Shown here one piece after another: positions 7,647 to 15,501 of a stretch of 36,051 bases of DNA. Source of the stretch: Lyngbya sp. HA4199-MV5 (lineage in GTDB: Bacteria > Cyanobacteriota > Cyanobacteriia > Leptolyngbyales > Leptolyngbyaceae); assembly GCA_019359375.1 (NCBI GenBank), contig JAHHHL010000056.1, positions 1 through 36,051 on the forward strand. The letters run 5' to 3'. The translations under genes and the position numbers were made by a program. Positions within the stretch are counted from its first letter, which is position 1. Each line of letters begins with the position of its first letter. The notes below the pieces were generated by a model that worked only from the letters and a program-made list of their open reading frames with translations, did no database searches and had not been told where the DNA came from.

Positions 7647-8876
7647 ATGCGATCGCGAACCGTTCGGGAAGGCTCTGTTGGCTTGTTGCTATTGTTAGGC
7701 TTGGGTCTCTTTGCGGGACTCATCCTCTGGCTGCGAGGCATCAGTGTTGGCAATCGTGGTTACAAAGTCATGATTGATTTTGCCAATGTGGCAGGCATGG
7801 AGGTGGGCACGGCTGTCCGCTATCGTGGGGTAGTCGTGGGTAAGATTACCAAAACGCGCCCCGGTCCCAATGGCGTGGAAGTGGAGGTCGAAATTTCCCC
7901 GGCTGATCTGCTGATTCCCAAAGATGTGACGGTGGAGTCCAATCAGTCAGGCTTGTTGGGCAGCACGTCGATCGACATCAATCCCGTCAAACAACTCACC
8001 ACCAACATTGATGCGAAGCCCCTGGATGCCAACTGCAACACAGATCTCATCATCTGCAACAAGTCTCGTCTGGCGGGTCGTGTAGGGGTCAGCGTCGATG
8101 AATTGCTGCGATCGTCGATGAACTTTGCCAACGCCTACAGCAACCCTTCGTTTGTAGCCGATGTGCAAACGGTCACGCGCAATAGCGCTCAAGCCGCTGC
8201 TGAAGTTGCCGCCCTCAGCCGAGAATTCAGAGGGGTCGCAAAGATTGTTGGGCAGCAGGTTTCAACGCTGTCTGCGTCTAGTCGTAATGTCGATCGCACT
8301 GTGACTAAACTGGGGCTTACCGCCGATCAGGTTAACAGCCTCCTGGCGACCAATCGCTCAAATCTAGTGGGTACGCTCGGCAATATCAACGTGATCACCA
8401 CACAACTGCGTACCACCGTCGCGAACCTCAATCCGGTTGTGAGCCAGGTGCAGCAGGGGCAGTTGATTCAAAATTTGGAAACGCTTTCTGCCAACGCCGC
8501 TCAAGCCTCCGCAAACCTGCGAGATGTGTCCACTGCACTCAATAGCCCCTCAAACCTGGCGGTGCTACAGCAAACCCTTGATTCTGCCAGAGCAACCTTT
8601 CAAAACGTGCAGAAAATTACGTCCGATTTGGATGAGTTAACGGGCGATCCAGCCTTTCGCACGAACGTACGCAAACTTGTGAATGGTCTTAGCGGACTGG
8701 TCTCGTCATCCCAGCAACTCCAGCAGCAGGCACAACTGGCGCAAATTCTCACCCCGATCGCCCAATCTGCCGCTAGCGATCCAACGCATCTGCCCAGCGA
8801 AAACCGACCTTCAGCAAAACCGTTGCCGCCTGCAGTTCCCGCCAGAACAGCGGAGAGGATGGGGAGTGGGGAGTGA
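7647..8876 (+). CDS. mlaD: MlaD-type MCE-domain protein (lipid transport, periplasmic)
   Basis: This is a substrate-binding MCE protein of the Mla/TGD2 type. It has a single N-terminal TM anchor (residues 11-30, GLLLLLGLGLFAGLILWL). The MCE domain covers about 37-115, with the conserved VAGMEVGTAVRYRGVVVGKI and the SGLLGSTSIDI end. A long helical region follows (about 150-360, many Asn/Gln/Ala heptads) that would form the coiled-coil tube or stalk. The tail is Pro/Ala-rich. The 409-aa length fits cyanobacterial members. GAGGA at 7636-7640 is a good ribosome site. The last residues (MGSGE) and the stop are encoded by AGTGGGG/AGTGAGG heptamers, so the C-terminus appears to have been set by a repeat. 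Confidence 0.92.
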   Translation: MRSRTVREGSVGLLLLLGLGLFAGLILWLRGISVGNRGYKVMIDFANVAGMEVGTAVRYRGVVVGKITKTRPGPNGVEVEVEISPADLLIPKDVTVESNQSGLLGSTSIDINPVKQLTTNIDAKPLDANCNTDLIICNKSRLAGRVGVSVDELLRSSMNFANAYSNPSFVADVQTVTRNSAQAAAEVAALSREFRGVAKIVGQQVSTLSASSRNVDRTVTKLGLTADQVNSLLATNRSNLVGTLGNINVITTQLRTTVANLNPVVSQVQQGQLIQNLETLSANAAQASANLRDVSTALNSPSNLAVLQQTLDSARATFQNVQKITSDLDELTGDPAFRTNVRKLVNGLSGLVSSSQQLQQQAQLAQILTPIAQSAASDPTHLPSENRPSAKPLPPAVPARTAERMGSGE

Positions 8877-9024
8877 GGAAGAAGGCAAGGGAGTTGTTGG
8901 TTTTTAGTTTTTAGTTTTTAGAAGGTCAAGAGCGGCTCATGCACTAACCAAGGGGGGTTTTGGTTTTTAGAAGGAGTCAGGAGCGGCTTATGCACTAACA
9001 ACCAACAACTAACAACTAACAACT
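8862..9024. repeat. dispersed intergenic repeat block R3
   Basis: G-rich heptamers overlap the mlaD stop. GTTTTTAGTTTTTAGTTTTT follows, then two copies of the AAGGNNAGGAGCGGCT core (8921-8937 and 8970-8988), and GCACTAACAACCAACAACTA and AACAACTAACAAC up to the stop of the minus-strand DUF3288 gene. The block therefore lies between two convergent genes. Confidence 0.82.
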
Positions 9025-9027
9025 TCC

Positions 9028-9315
9028 CTAGCTCCAATCGTCTCGCTTACTGCCACGCCCTTTGTAAACTTGAGCCTCTGCATGAAGCTGACGCGCTTTG
9101 GCGTTTAACGTTTCGTCGGTCAGGTTCCACTGTTTCAGCGCCTTGTCGAGATCAGCCTGAATATCACGCGCTCCTGGAAAGCCGCGATAGCGAATCCGCA
9201 GGCGGGCAAGCTCTGCCAGGTTGTAATCGGTTGGTCCTTCAGCCAGCAGCGTGTTCACAATCTGGCGATCGCTACTCCAAAGGGGATGCTGTTGGTCTGT
9301 CTGCTTTTCAGCCAT
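9028..9315 (-). CDS. DUF3288 family protein (cyanobacterial, unknown function)
   Basis: This small soluble protein of 95 aa has the features I recall for the cyanobacterial DUF3288 family: DQQHPLWSSDRQIVNTLL at the start, GPTDYNLAELARLRIRYRGF (residues 31-50) and PGARDIQADLDKAL in the middle, and a basic end with KRDDWS. It has no signal peptide or TM segment. No biochemical role is known to me. It converges on mlaD, with stop codons about 150 bp apart and repeat block R3 between, so there is no operon. Confidence 0.85.
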   Translation of the reverse strand: MAEKQTDQQHPLWSSDRQIVNTLLAEGPTDYNLAELARLRIRYRGFPGARDIQADLDKALKQWNLTDETLNAKARQLHAEAQVYKGRGSKRDDWS

Positions 9316-9921
9316 AAGATTGTGTTGCTCGGTCGTGGTTGGTCGCTACAGTCTAGACATGAACTTGAGACGGGAGCAATGACTACGTTTGTAGGGTTAT
9401 TCTGTAGAACTGATACTACAGGTAGCGCTCGGCTCAACTTTAGACTGCTGCACTACGGTAGATGAGGCGGAAGCAATCCGTCAACTCCATGTTGACCAAA
9501 ACGGGCTTAGGATTGTGAATTAAATAACTTCGATCACCTCAGCCCTTTAGCTGTACGGGCGCGGCATGCGGCAGATGTCTCTGGGCGAAGGCAAGGACTG
9601 TCTACCGCATGCCACGCCCCTACGCAGAGAATTGCACTTTAATAAATCCACGATGCTTAGTGGACGATCGCACCGATCCTCACGAACTCAAAGACCTTCA
9701 AGGTACAAGCCATCTTATTTTTGTTTGAAAACCGAATTGTTGCAGTAGACTGGCTGGTAATCTTGAAGCAGGTGGCTATCTGAGGCTCGCATGTGACAGC
9801 TAAAGGTTGTTCTGGTTCAACAGGAAGAGTTCCTGGTTCTGAGTTTGGGTACATTGAGTAGTACAGCACGCACGATCGTCAAACAAGGCTGTACGTGTGA
9901 TAAAGGAGTGATGAGAAGCTG
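9316..9921. other. intergenic region upstream of the ftsL-like gene
   Basis: About 600 bp divide divergent genes. The only distinct structure is the inverted repeat at 9554-9622, listed separately. Short open frames (9566-9748 plus, 9657-9869 minus) lack ribosome sites and recognisable sequence. Confidence 0.5.
9554..9622. repeat. REP-like inverted repeat around GGCATGCGG
   Basis: Arms of 22 nt (9554-9575 and 9601-9622) pair at 19 positions; the cores are GGCATGCGG and CCGCATGCC. The loop is 25 nt. No T-run follows on either strand, so it looks more like a dispersed palindrome (REP or MITE fragment) than a terminator. Confidence 0.65.
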
Positions 9922-10494
9922 ATGTCCACCGCGTTTCGATCTACGACCCGTTCCCGACGACCCTCGTCTGCTCGTCGATCGCCGCTTTACCCTGGACCAA
10001 CCAAGCCGCGATCGGGGCGTGCTGCTCCCAAAAACCCTTCTCCCCCTTTAAGAGCTGTTCCAACCTCCAGCGCTAGAACAAAAGCTGGTGCAAAGGCTGG
10101 TGCAAAAACGGTCAGGCAGCTACCAACCGCACGGGCGTTTCCCTTGTGGTTAAGGGTTTTGATTCAAGCGCAGCGCGGCTCGCTGGTGATTGCCTTTGTT
10201 CTGGTGATTGCCACCCTTCTTGTTTATGGCAGTACCGTTTATACTCAGCAGCTTTGGAGTAAAGAGTACCGTAAGCTCAAAACCCTTCAGCGCAACGAGC
10301 GAGAAATGACAGCGACCAGTGCGAGCCTGGAAAATCAATTGGCGCTTCAGGCAGAGCGCCCTGGTTCAGGGCTGGTGCCGCAAACTCCAGAGAGTACAAT
10401 TTTTCTCCAGCCTGCTCCGCAGCGCCAACCGTTGGTGACAACTCCCAGCCTTCCCAAGGTTGAAGTGGCTCCCAATACACCATTGGGTTATTAA
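9922..10494 (+). CDS. FtsL-like bitopic membrane protein upstream of ftsI
   Basis: The protein (190 aa) has a long basic, Pro/Ser-rich cytoplasmic N-terminus (1-80, including KAGAKAGAK), one TM helix (about 87-108, GSLVIAFVLVIATLLVYGS), then a heptad-rich segment (about 112-145) and a Pro-rich tail. This topology and the position 12 nt before ftsI match FtsL, the divisome coiled-coil protein. FtsL is poorly conserved in sequence, so the identification rests on topology and synteny. The ribosome site AAAGGAG (9902-9908) is 13 nt from this ATG but only 2 nt from an ATG at 9911 that opens a 3-codon frame whose TGA overlaps this start (TGATG). Confidence 0.7.
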   Translation: MSTAFRSTTRSRRPSSARRSPLYPGPTKPRSGRAAPKNPSPPLRAVPTSSARTKAGAKAGAKTVRQLPTARAFPLWLRVLIQAQRGSLVIAFVLVIATLLVYGSTVYTQQLWSKEYRKLKTLQRNEREMTATSASLENQLALQAERPGSGLVPQTPESTIFLQPAPQRQPLVTTPSLPKVEVAPNTPLGY

Positions 10495-10505
10495 GGGCTG
10501 TTGCT

Positions 10506-12323
10506 ATGGGTAATCCTCCTCGTTCGTTGTCCGCACACCAATCTCGTCGCTTTCCTGTTAAAAATCGCCCTCGACGCATCGATCGCGCAACGCTCATTGA
10601 GCGACCAACGTTTCGGTTGATGCTGGTCTGGGCGGCACTCGTGGCTGGCTGTGCTTTGCTAGCGGTTAACCTGTTTCGCTTGCAGATTGTGCAGGCAAAA
10701 CAACTGCAAGCACGGGCGCAGGAGCAACAAATGGTCTACATGCGTCCGTTTATCCCACGCCGCCAGATTATTGATCGCAACGGGACTGTCTTAGCGCTCG
10801 ATCGCCCGGTTTATACCCTCTTTGCCCATCCCAAGCTGTTTAAGGAACCCAAACCCGCGATCGCCGAAAAGCTGGCTCCGTTAGTGCGACGATCGGCGGC
10901 TGATTTAGCTAAAAAGTTTGACCAGGCTGAAACAGGCGTTCGGATGGAGTATGCCCTCTCCGAAAGCACGGCTGATCAGATTACCAATTTACAAATCGAC
11001 GGACTGGAACTGCTTCAAAGTCAACAGCGGCTGTATCCACAGCAAACGATGGCTGCCGATGTGTTGGGCTACGTCAACGACGATCACAAAGGTCAAGCAG
11101 GGCTGGAGTTAAGCCAGCAAGCGCTCCTGGAACGGCTCTCAAAACCAGTTCGGCTCCGACGGATGGGCGATGGGTCGCTCATGCCTGATCAGGTTCCAGG
11201 CGGCTTCCTGAACCTGGACGATTGGCAACTGCAACTTACCGTGGATAGTCGGCTACAACGGGTTGCCATCAATGCGCTCCAGCAGCAGGTGAAAACCTTC
11301 AACGCTAAACGGGGCACGGTCATCGTGATGGATGTCCAGGATGGTTCCCTCCTCACGCTGGCAAACACCCCGTCCTACGACCCTAACCAGTATTTCAACT
11401 ATTCCCTCGATCGCTTCAAAAACTGGGCGTTGTCTGACCTCTATGAACCCGGTTCGACCTTCAAGCCCATCAATGTGGCGATCGCGTTGGAAACAGGCTC
11501 GATTAAACCAGACAGCGCGTTTTACGATGAAGGACAGATTTACGTCAGCGGTTGGCCCATCCAAAACTTTGACTACTCCACCTCAGGCGGCAGAGGCAGC
11601 ATCACCCTCACCGAGATTCTGGAATACTCCAGCAATGTTGGCATGGTGCATGTGGTGCAGCAGATCAAACCCAGCGTTTATTACACCTGGTTGAAGCGCA
11701 TTGGCATGGGTGCAACCGTTGGTATTGATTTACCCTCCGAAGCAACGGGGCAGTTCAAAACCCAAAAAACGTTTCTGGAGTCGCCGATCGAACGGGCAAC
11801 TACTGCGTTTGGTCAAGGCTTCTCCCTCACACCCATTCATCTGGCTCAGCTTCATGCTGTGCTGGCAAATGGCGGCAAACTGGTGACTCCCCATGTGGTT
11901 CGTGGCTTGTTTGACAGCAAAGGACAACCCTACTGGCAGCCCAACCTTCCCGCTCCTCGCCCGATTTTCTCTAAAGCAACGACCCAAAGCGTCCTTGCCA
12001 TGATGGAAACGGTCGTCAGCAAAGGCACCGGGAAGAGCGCTCAGATCCCCGGCTACAGAATTGCGGGGAAGACAGGAACCGCCCAAAAAGCAAACCCCAA
12101 TGGTGGCTACTTTGAAAACGCAAAGATCACCAGTTTTGTCGGCATCTTTCCGGTCGAAGCCCCTCGCTATGTGGTGCTTGCCGTGGTCGATGAACCCAAA
12201 GGCGGCGATGCGTTCGGCTCCACCGTTGCTGCCCCAGTCGTCAAAGCCGTGATGGAAGCACTCATCAGCCTGGAGAAAATTCCTCCCAGCACGGTTGTAT
12301 CTGGAGTGAGGGGTGAGGGGTGA
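10506..12323 (+). CDS. ftsI: Penicillin-binding protein 2/3, FtsI-type peptidoglycan D,D-transpeptidase
   Basis: This is a class B PBP that crosslinks septal peptidoglycan. It has a short cytoplasmic basic tail, a TM helix (about 37-57, LMLVWAALVAGCALLAVNLF) and a PBP dimerisation domain with RRQIIDRNGTVLA near 80. The transpeptidase domain has the SxxK motif STFK with nucleophile Ser317, SSN at 375-377 and KTG starting at Lys522. The length of 605 aa is normal. It follows the FtsL-like gene by 11 nt, so the two are probably co-transcribed and translationally linked. The last residues (GVRGEG) and the stop are encoded by GTGAGGG heptamers, an apparent repeat-derived C-terminus without effect on the catalytic fold. 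Confidence 0.95.
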   Translation: MGNPPRSLSAHQSRRFPVKNRPRRIDRATLIERPTFRLMLVWAALVAGCALLAVNLFRLQIVQAKQLQARAQEQQMVYMRPFIPRRQIIDRNGTVLALDRPVYTLFAHPKLFKEPKPAIAEKLAPLVRRSAADLAKKFDQAETGVRMEYALSESTADQITNLQIDGLELLQSQQRLYPQQTMAADVLGYVNDDHKGQAGLELSQQALLERLSKPVRLRRMGDGSLMPDQVPGGFLNLDDWQLQLTVDSRLQRVAINALQQQVKTFNAKRGTVIVMDVQDGSLLTLANTPSYDPNQYFNYSLDRFKNWALSDLYEPGSTFKPINVAIALETGSIKPDSAFYDEGQIYVSGWPIQNFDYSTSGGRGSITLTEILEYSSNVGMVHVVQQIKPSVYYTWLKRIGMGATVGIDLPSEATGQFKTQKTFLESPIERATTAFGQGFSLTPIHLAQLHAVLANGGKLVTPHVVRGLFDSKGQPYWQPNLPAPRPIFSKATTQSVLAMMETVVSKGTGKSAQIPGYRIAGKTGTAQKANPNGGYFENAKITSFVGIFPVEAPRYVVLAVVDEPKGGDAFGSTVAAPVVKAVMEALISLEKIPPSTVVSGVRGEG

Positions 12324-12567
12324 GGAGTCAGGAGTCAGGAGTCAGGAGAGTTGTTAGTTGTTAGTTGTTAGTGCAGGAGATATTCCTGACTCCTTCTAAA
12401 ACCTAAGAACTCCTTTGCCTTTTGCCTAGCGGTCAGGAATCAGCTTTTTAGCCTTTTGCCTCCTGCTTTCTTCTAACAACTAAAAACCAAAAACCAAAAA
12501 CTTCTCCCGCCTTCTGCCTTCTCCCTAGCCTTCAGCGGTCAGCTTTTTAGCCTTCATCCTTCATCCC
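12303..12567. repeat. dispersed intergenic repeat block R4
   Basis: Same orientation and module order as R1: GTGAGGG/GGAGTCA heptamers, GTTGTTAGTTGTTAG, the core GTGCAGGAGATATTCCTGAC and TCCTTCTAAAACC (about 12371-12403), GCGGTCAGGAATCAGC, CTAACAACTAAAAACC, CCTTCTGCC runs and CCTTCATCCTTCATCC. It overlaps the stop codons of both convergent neighbours, ftsI and the VOC gene. Confidence 0.85.
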
Positions 12568-13003
12568 TACTTCCCATCACCCTCAAAAACTCCAGCGGCA
12601 GGCCATCTGTATCAGCAATGAAGGCTACTTCGTAGACCCGATCGCCAATCATTTGCTGTTCGGGTTCTAGCAGCACGGTGAGCGGTTGGATCTGTTCTGG
12701 CTGGGCTTGAGCGGCTTGCAGGATGCGATCGCGCAACCCCCCTAACCAATGGGTCAAATCATTCGTCACAGTCGTCAGGTCAAAGGAGAGGTGATAGTAG
12801 CCAACATAATGCTCATCGCCAAAGGCATCAGGAGCAGGTTTTGGCTCTGGAATTTGGATGAGTTCAATGCGTCCGCCCAACCCTTCCATCCAGCACGCTA
12901 AGGTGTATTCTGTGGTGAACCGCTCCTGCACCTGAAAGCCAAGCTGTTCGTAGAAGGCGATCGCTCGAAAAATATTTGCCGTCCGAATCGATGCATGATG
13001 CAT
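12554..13003 (-). CDS. VOC superfamily protein (glyoxalase I-like)
   Basis: The 149-aa protein has two beta-alpha-beta-beta-beta halves of the vicinal oxygen chelate fold. Candidate metal ligands are His near the N-terminus (MHHASIRT), Glu in RIELIQI, His in YYHLSFDL and Glu in PLEFLRV, the spacing of a glyoxalase I-type site. AIAFYEQLGFQVQERF is the usual VOC start. The four ligand positions suggest a metal-dependent enzyme, but the substrate cannot be told; cyanobacterial relatives are usually only called VOC or lactoylglutathione lyase-like. The final residues SRDEG and the stop lie in an AGGATGA heptamer array. It converges on ftsI. Confidence 0.85.
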   Translation of the reverse strand: MHHASIRTANIFRAIAFYEQLGFQVQERFTTEYTLACWMEGLGGRIELIQIPEPKPAPDAFGDEHYVGYYHLSFDLTTVTNDLTHWLGGLRDRILQAAQAQPEQIQPLTVLLEPEQQMIGDRVYEVAFIADTDGLPLEFLRVMGSRDEG

Positions 13004-13092
13004 AAAGGCTAGACTGGGAGCTTTAGATTGCCAGAGTCATTTCATTCTAAGCATCGAGTCCTGTTGGCAACAGATTCGATAGCGGATGAAGC

Positions 13093-13242
13093 GGATACGC
13101 GATCGACCAACGTGTGAAAAATCATCCGTTTCATCCGTTCCCATCCGCTGCCCACTCACAGAATGAACTAGCTGTGGGATACACGATCGACCAACGTGTG
13201 AAAAATCATCCGTTTCATCCGTTCCCATCCGCTGCCCACTCA
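13093..13242. repeat. two 66-bp direct repeats, 84-bp period
   Basis: Copies 13093-13158 and 13177-13242 differ at one position. They contain CGATCGACCAACGTGTG and CATCCGTTTCATCCGTTCCC. Both are followed by CAGAATGAA, after an extra TCGTTCGA in the second case. The surrounding gap (13004-13418) has no supported gene. A 131-codon minus-strand frame across the repeat encodes two copies of a 28-residue unit but has no family features. Confidence 0.9.
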
Positions 13243-13418
13243 TCGTTCGACAGAATGAAATAGCCCTGTTAGATTGCAGACTTGTAGAGAGTTTGAGACG
13301 GTTTCGAGAACGGCTCGGTCTCTTCCTTAAGTCTAGAGTGTTTAATTTGGTCTGGAGTCTTCGGCCCGTAATCGTCTTTAGTTCGCAATCAATCCCACTC
13401 ATTTCATAGGATCGGTTC

Positions 13419-14162
13419 ATGCATCGAGTCATGAAGCTGCTATTTATTCGGCACGCTCAGTCAACGGGCAACAAAGAAAAGCGGATGCAGGGGCACGGCG
13501 AGTATGCCCTCTCCAGCGAAGGCAAACAACAAGCCGAAAAGCTGGCGCGAAGTCTGCTGGCAGAAGCGTGGTATCCCTCCCATGTGTACAGTAGCCCCCT
13601 GAAAAGGACAGCACAAACGACTCAAATCCTGCTTGAGCACTTTCAGACGGCACCGCTTCCAGCCGCCGTAAGTGACCTGATTGACAGTGCCGAGACGGTG
13701 ATTGAAACGCCCGAAAACGAACCCAAAAGCTTCACGATCGCCTACGCAGATGAACTCAAAGAATTTCAAAACGGCATTTTTCAGGGGTTAACGTGGGCAG
13801 AAGCCAGTAAGCGGTATCCCGATCTCTGCCGCCAGTTGGAAGCCTCACCAGACTGGATTCAAATTCCCGGTGCCGAAACGCCTCAAGCAGCGAGACAGCG
13901 AGCAAATCGCTTTATTCAGTCACTTTTTGAGCGCCATCAGAACGGGGATCAGGTCTGGATTGTGACCCATAGCTGGATCTTGCAGCATTTAATTGCTGAG
14001 TTAATGGGCTGCGATCGCTCCTGGCGACTGCGAGCAAACAACACGGCGCTCTTTGAGTTTTGGGTTGACCAATCGCGATGGCATCGATCGGATCAAAATC
14101 GCTTTAATACGGATCTTTGGCAAGTACGGCGCTTTAACGATTGTCGTCATCTGAAGTCGTAG
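13419..14162 (+). CDS. histidine phosphatase family protein (phosphoglycerate mutase-like)
   Basis: This is a branch-1 histidine phosphatase. The catalytic motif is RHAQSTGN (residues 11-18), with His as phospho-acceptor, followed by LSSEGKQQAEKLA and the phosphate-binding YSSPLKRTAQT. The distal catalytic His lies in VTHS (about residue 187). The length of 247 aa is normal. Substrates of this family are diverse (sugar phosphates, phosphoproteins) and cannot be assigned here. AGGA at 13408-13411 lies 7 nt before the ATG at 13419, favouring it over the in-frame ATG at 13431 (MKLLFIRHAQ). It stands alone between non-coding gaps. Confidence 0.9.
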   Translation: MHRVMKLLFIRHAQSTGNKEKRMQGHGEYALSSEGKQQAEKLARSLLAEAWYPSHVYSSPLKRTAQTTQILLEHFQTAPLPAAVSDLIDSAETVIETPENEPKSFTIAYADELKEFQNGIFQGLTWAEASKRYPDLCRQLEASPDWIQIPGAETPQAARQRANRFIQSLFERHQNGDQVWIVTHSWILQHLIAELMGCDRSWRLRANNTALFEFWVDQSRWHRSDQNRFNTDLWQVRRFNDCRHLKS

Positions 14163-14447
14163 CGATCGGGTTAACAGTCACTCCAGATGAATCGACGCTA
14201 ACCTTTAGTCAAAGACCAAGTAGATTCCTTCTGGATGCCGATCCCCATGCGCGATCGTGTCTTTTTTGAAAGAGAAAGTTGCCTGCTTCTATTAAGTTTC
14301 TTATCAAAAAAGAACCCCTTCAACCATACTTCTGAGAGCACTCTTGCGAGTAGCTTTGTTCTCCTTTGACAAAATTGGAGTATCTTGAATCAAGGGTTGT
14401 CATAGCATCCTCCTTCAAGTTTCGTTATCAATTTATCGCGTTCAATC

Positions 14448-15398
14448 ATGACAGGCACCGTGAACGATATTGCCAAACAAGCGAATCAGGGCAGCGTTGC
14501 AGCCATCATTCAAGTGCTGAACGAAAAGCTGGCTGACTCTGGTGTGCGGACACGCGCCATCTTTGCGGATGGGGTGCTGCAAATCTTGTGCGAAGCGGCT
14601 ACTGCCGAGCAATTGGAGCCGTCAGAATTGATTGGACAGATCCGACACACGCTGGAGGCGATCGCACCCCGTAACATTCGCCGGGTCAACATCAACAGCC
14701 GCATCGTTCGGGAGCAGCAATTGCTCTGGCTAGACGAAATCAGTCGTGATCCCGAAAATCAGCTTCTCTGGTCGCAAGAAATTACGCTGAATAAACCCAA
14801 CATTCTGCGGCACATGCTGAACGAGTGGCAACAGCACGCAGCGCTACGGAAACCGAACCTGCCGACACGGTCTGCCGTACAGCAACGTGAGCGTCATCAG
14901 TTTTGGCGTGGGCTGGTGGGTGGTGCAAGTGCCAGTCTACTGCTGCTGCTAGGAGGATGGGCGCTGTATAGCTGGCTGGGCGCTCCCAAACCTCAGGCAG
15001 TAGCGCCAACACCCAGTCCATCCGCCGCGACCCCAGAACCTGCACTCGTTCAAAGCCCGTCTGCCCAGGTTAGCCCTGTCAGCAAGCAAGATGAGTTTGC
15101 GATCGCCGTGCGGCTTGCCCAACAGGCATCACAGGAAGGATTGACCGCGCAATCGCAGGCACAGTGGTTGGAACTAGCCGCTCGGTGGCAACGAGCCTCT
15201 GACTTGATGGCAGGAGTGCCCCCAGCAGACGATCGCTACCAAACGGCTCAAGATCGCGTCGTGGCTTACCGCAAGAACAAAGAACTGGCATTGGAGAAGG
15301 CGAACCAGCAGCAGGCTACACAACCGTCTGCCTCAGAACCATCTCCTGAAACGACTCTGGAAGCATCACCAGATAATGCACCCGCTCCCAGTCCTTGA
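14448..15398 (+). CDS. conserved cyanobacterial-type one-TM protein, unknown function
   Basis: I do not recognise a named family. The N-terminal domain (about 1-125) is soluble and resembles, from memory, a module found in several cyanobacterial hypothetical proteins (a region like IIQVLNEKLADSGVRTRAIF followed by DGVLQILCEA, then a 40-residue helix-rich part). A single TM helix lies at about 155-178. The outer part (180-316) is Pro/Ser/Ala-rich with a helical stretch at about 212-290 and an acidic Pro-rich tail. The likely topology is N-in, C-out. No Shine-Dalgarno is visible. It converges on the HerA-type gene. Confidence 0.75.
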   Translation: MTGTVNDIAKQANQGSVAAIIQVLNEKLADSGVRTRAIFADGVLQILCEAATAEQLEPSELIGQIRHTLEAIAPRNIRRVNINSRIVREQQLLWLDEISRDPENQLLWSQEITLNKPNILRHMLNEWQQHAALRKPNLPTRSAVQQRERHQFWRGLVGGASASLLLLLGGWALYSWLGAPKPQAVAPTPSPSAATPEPALVQSPSAQVSPVSKQDEFAIAVRLAQQASQEGLTAQSQAQWLELAARWQRASDLMAGVPPADDRYQTAQDRVVAYRKNKELALEKANQQQATQPSASEPSPETTLEASPDNAPAPSP

Positions 15399-15421
15399 GC
15401 GATCGCCCCAATCATTGATCA

Positions 15422-15487
15422 AAACCTCGGGTTTCAGCCATATCACGGGTCGCGGGGCTTGGTGCTGAGTGAAAACCTCCGAGGTTT
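15422..15487. terminator. inverted repeat between convergent genes, possible terminator
   Basis: AAACCTCGG (15422-15430) and CCGAGGTTT (15479-15487) are perfect 9-bp complements. The second copy is also self-palindromic (AAACCTC-C-GAGGTTT). It lies between the stops of the 14448 gene and the HerA gene. There is no clear T-run, so termination is an inference from position. Confidence 0.4.
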
Positions 15488-15501
15488 GCGTAAGTCCTCA
15501 C

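Noticed and set aside
13037-13432. 131-codon minus-strand open frame with two copies of a 28-residue unit
   Set aside because: The internal repeat is explained by the 66-bp DNA duplication; the rest is low-complexity and has no ribosome site. Kept as a repeat only.
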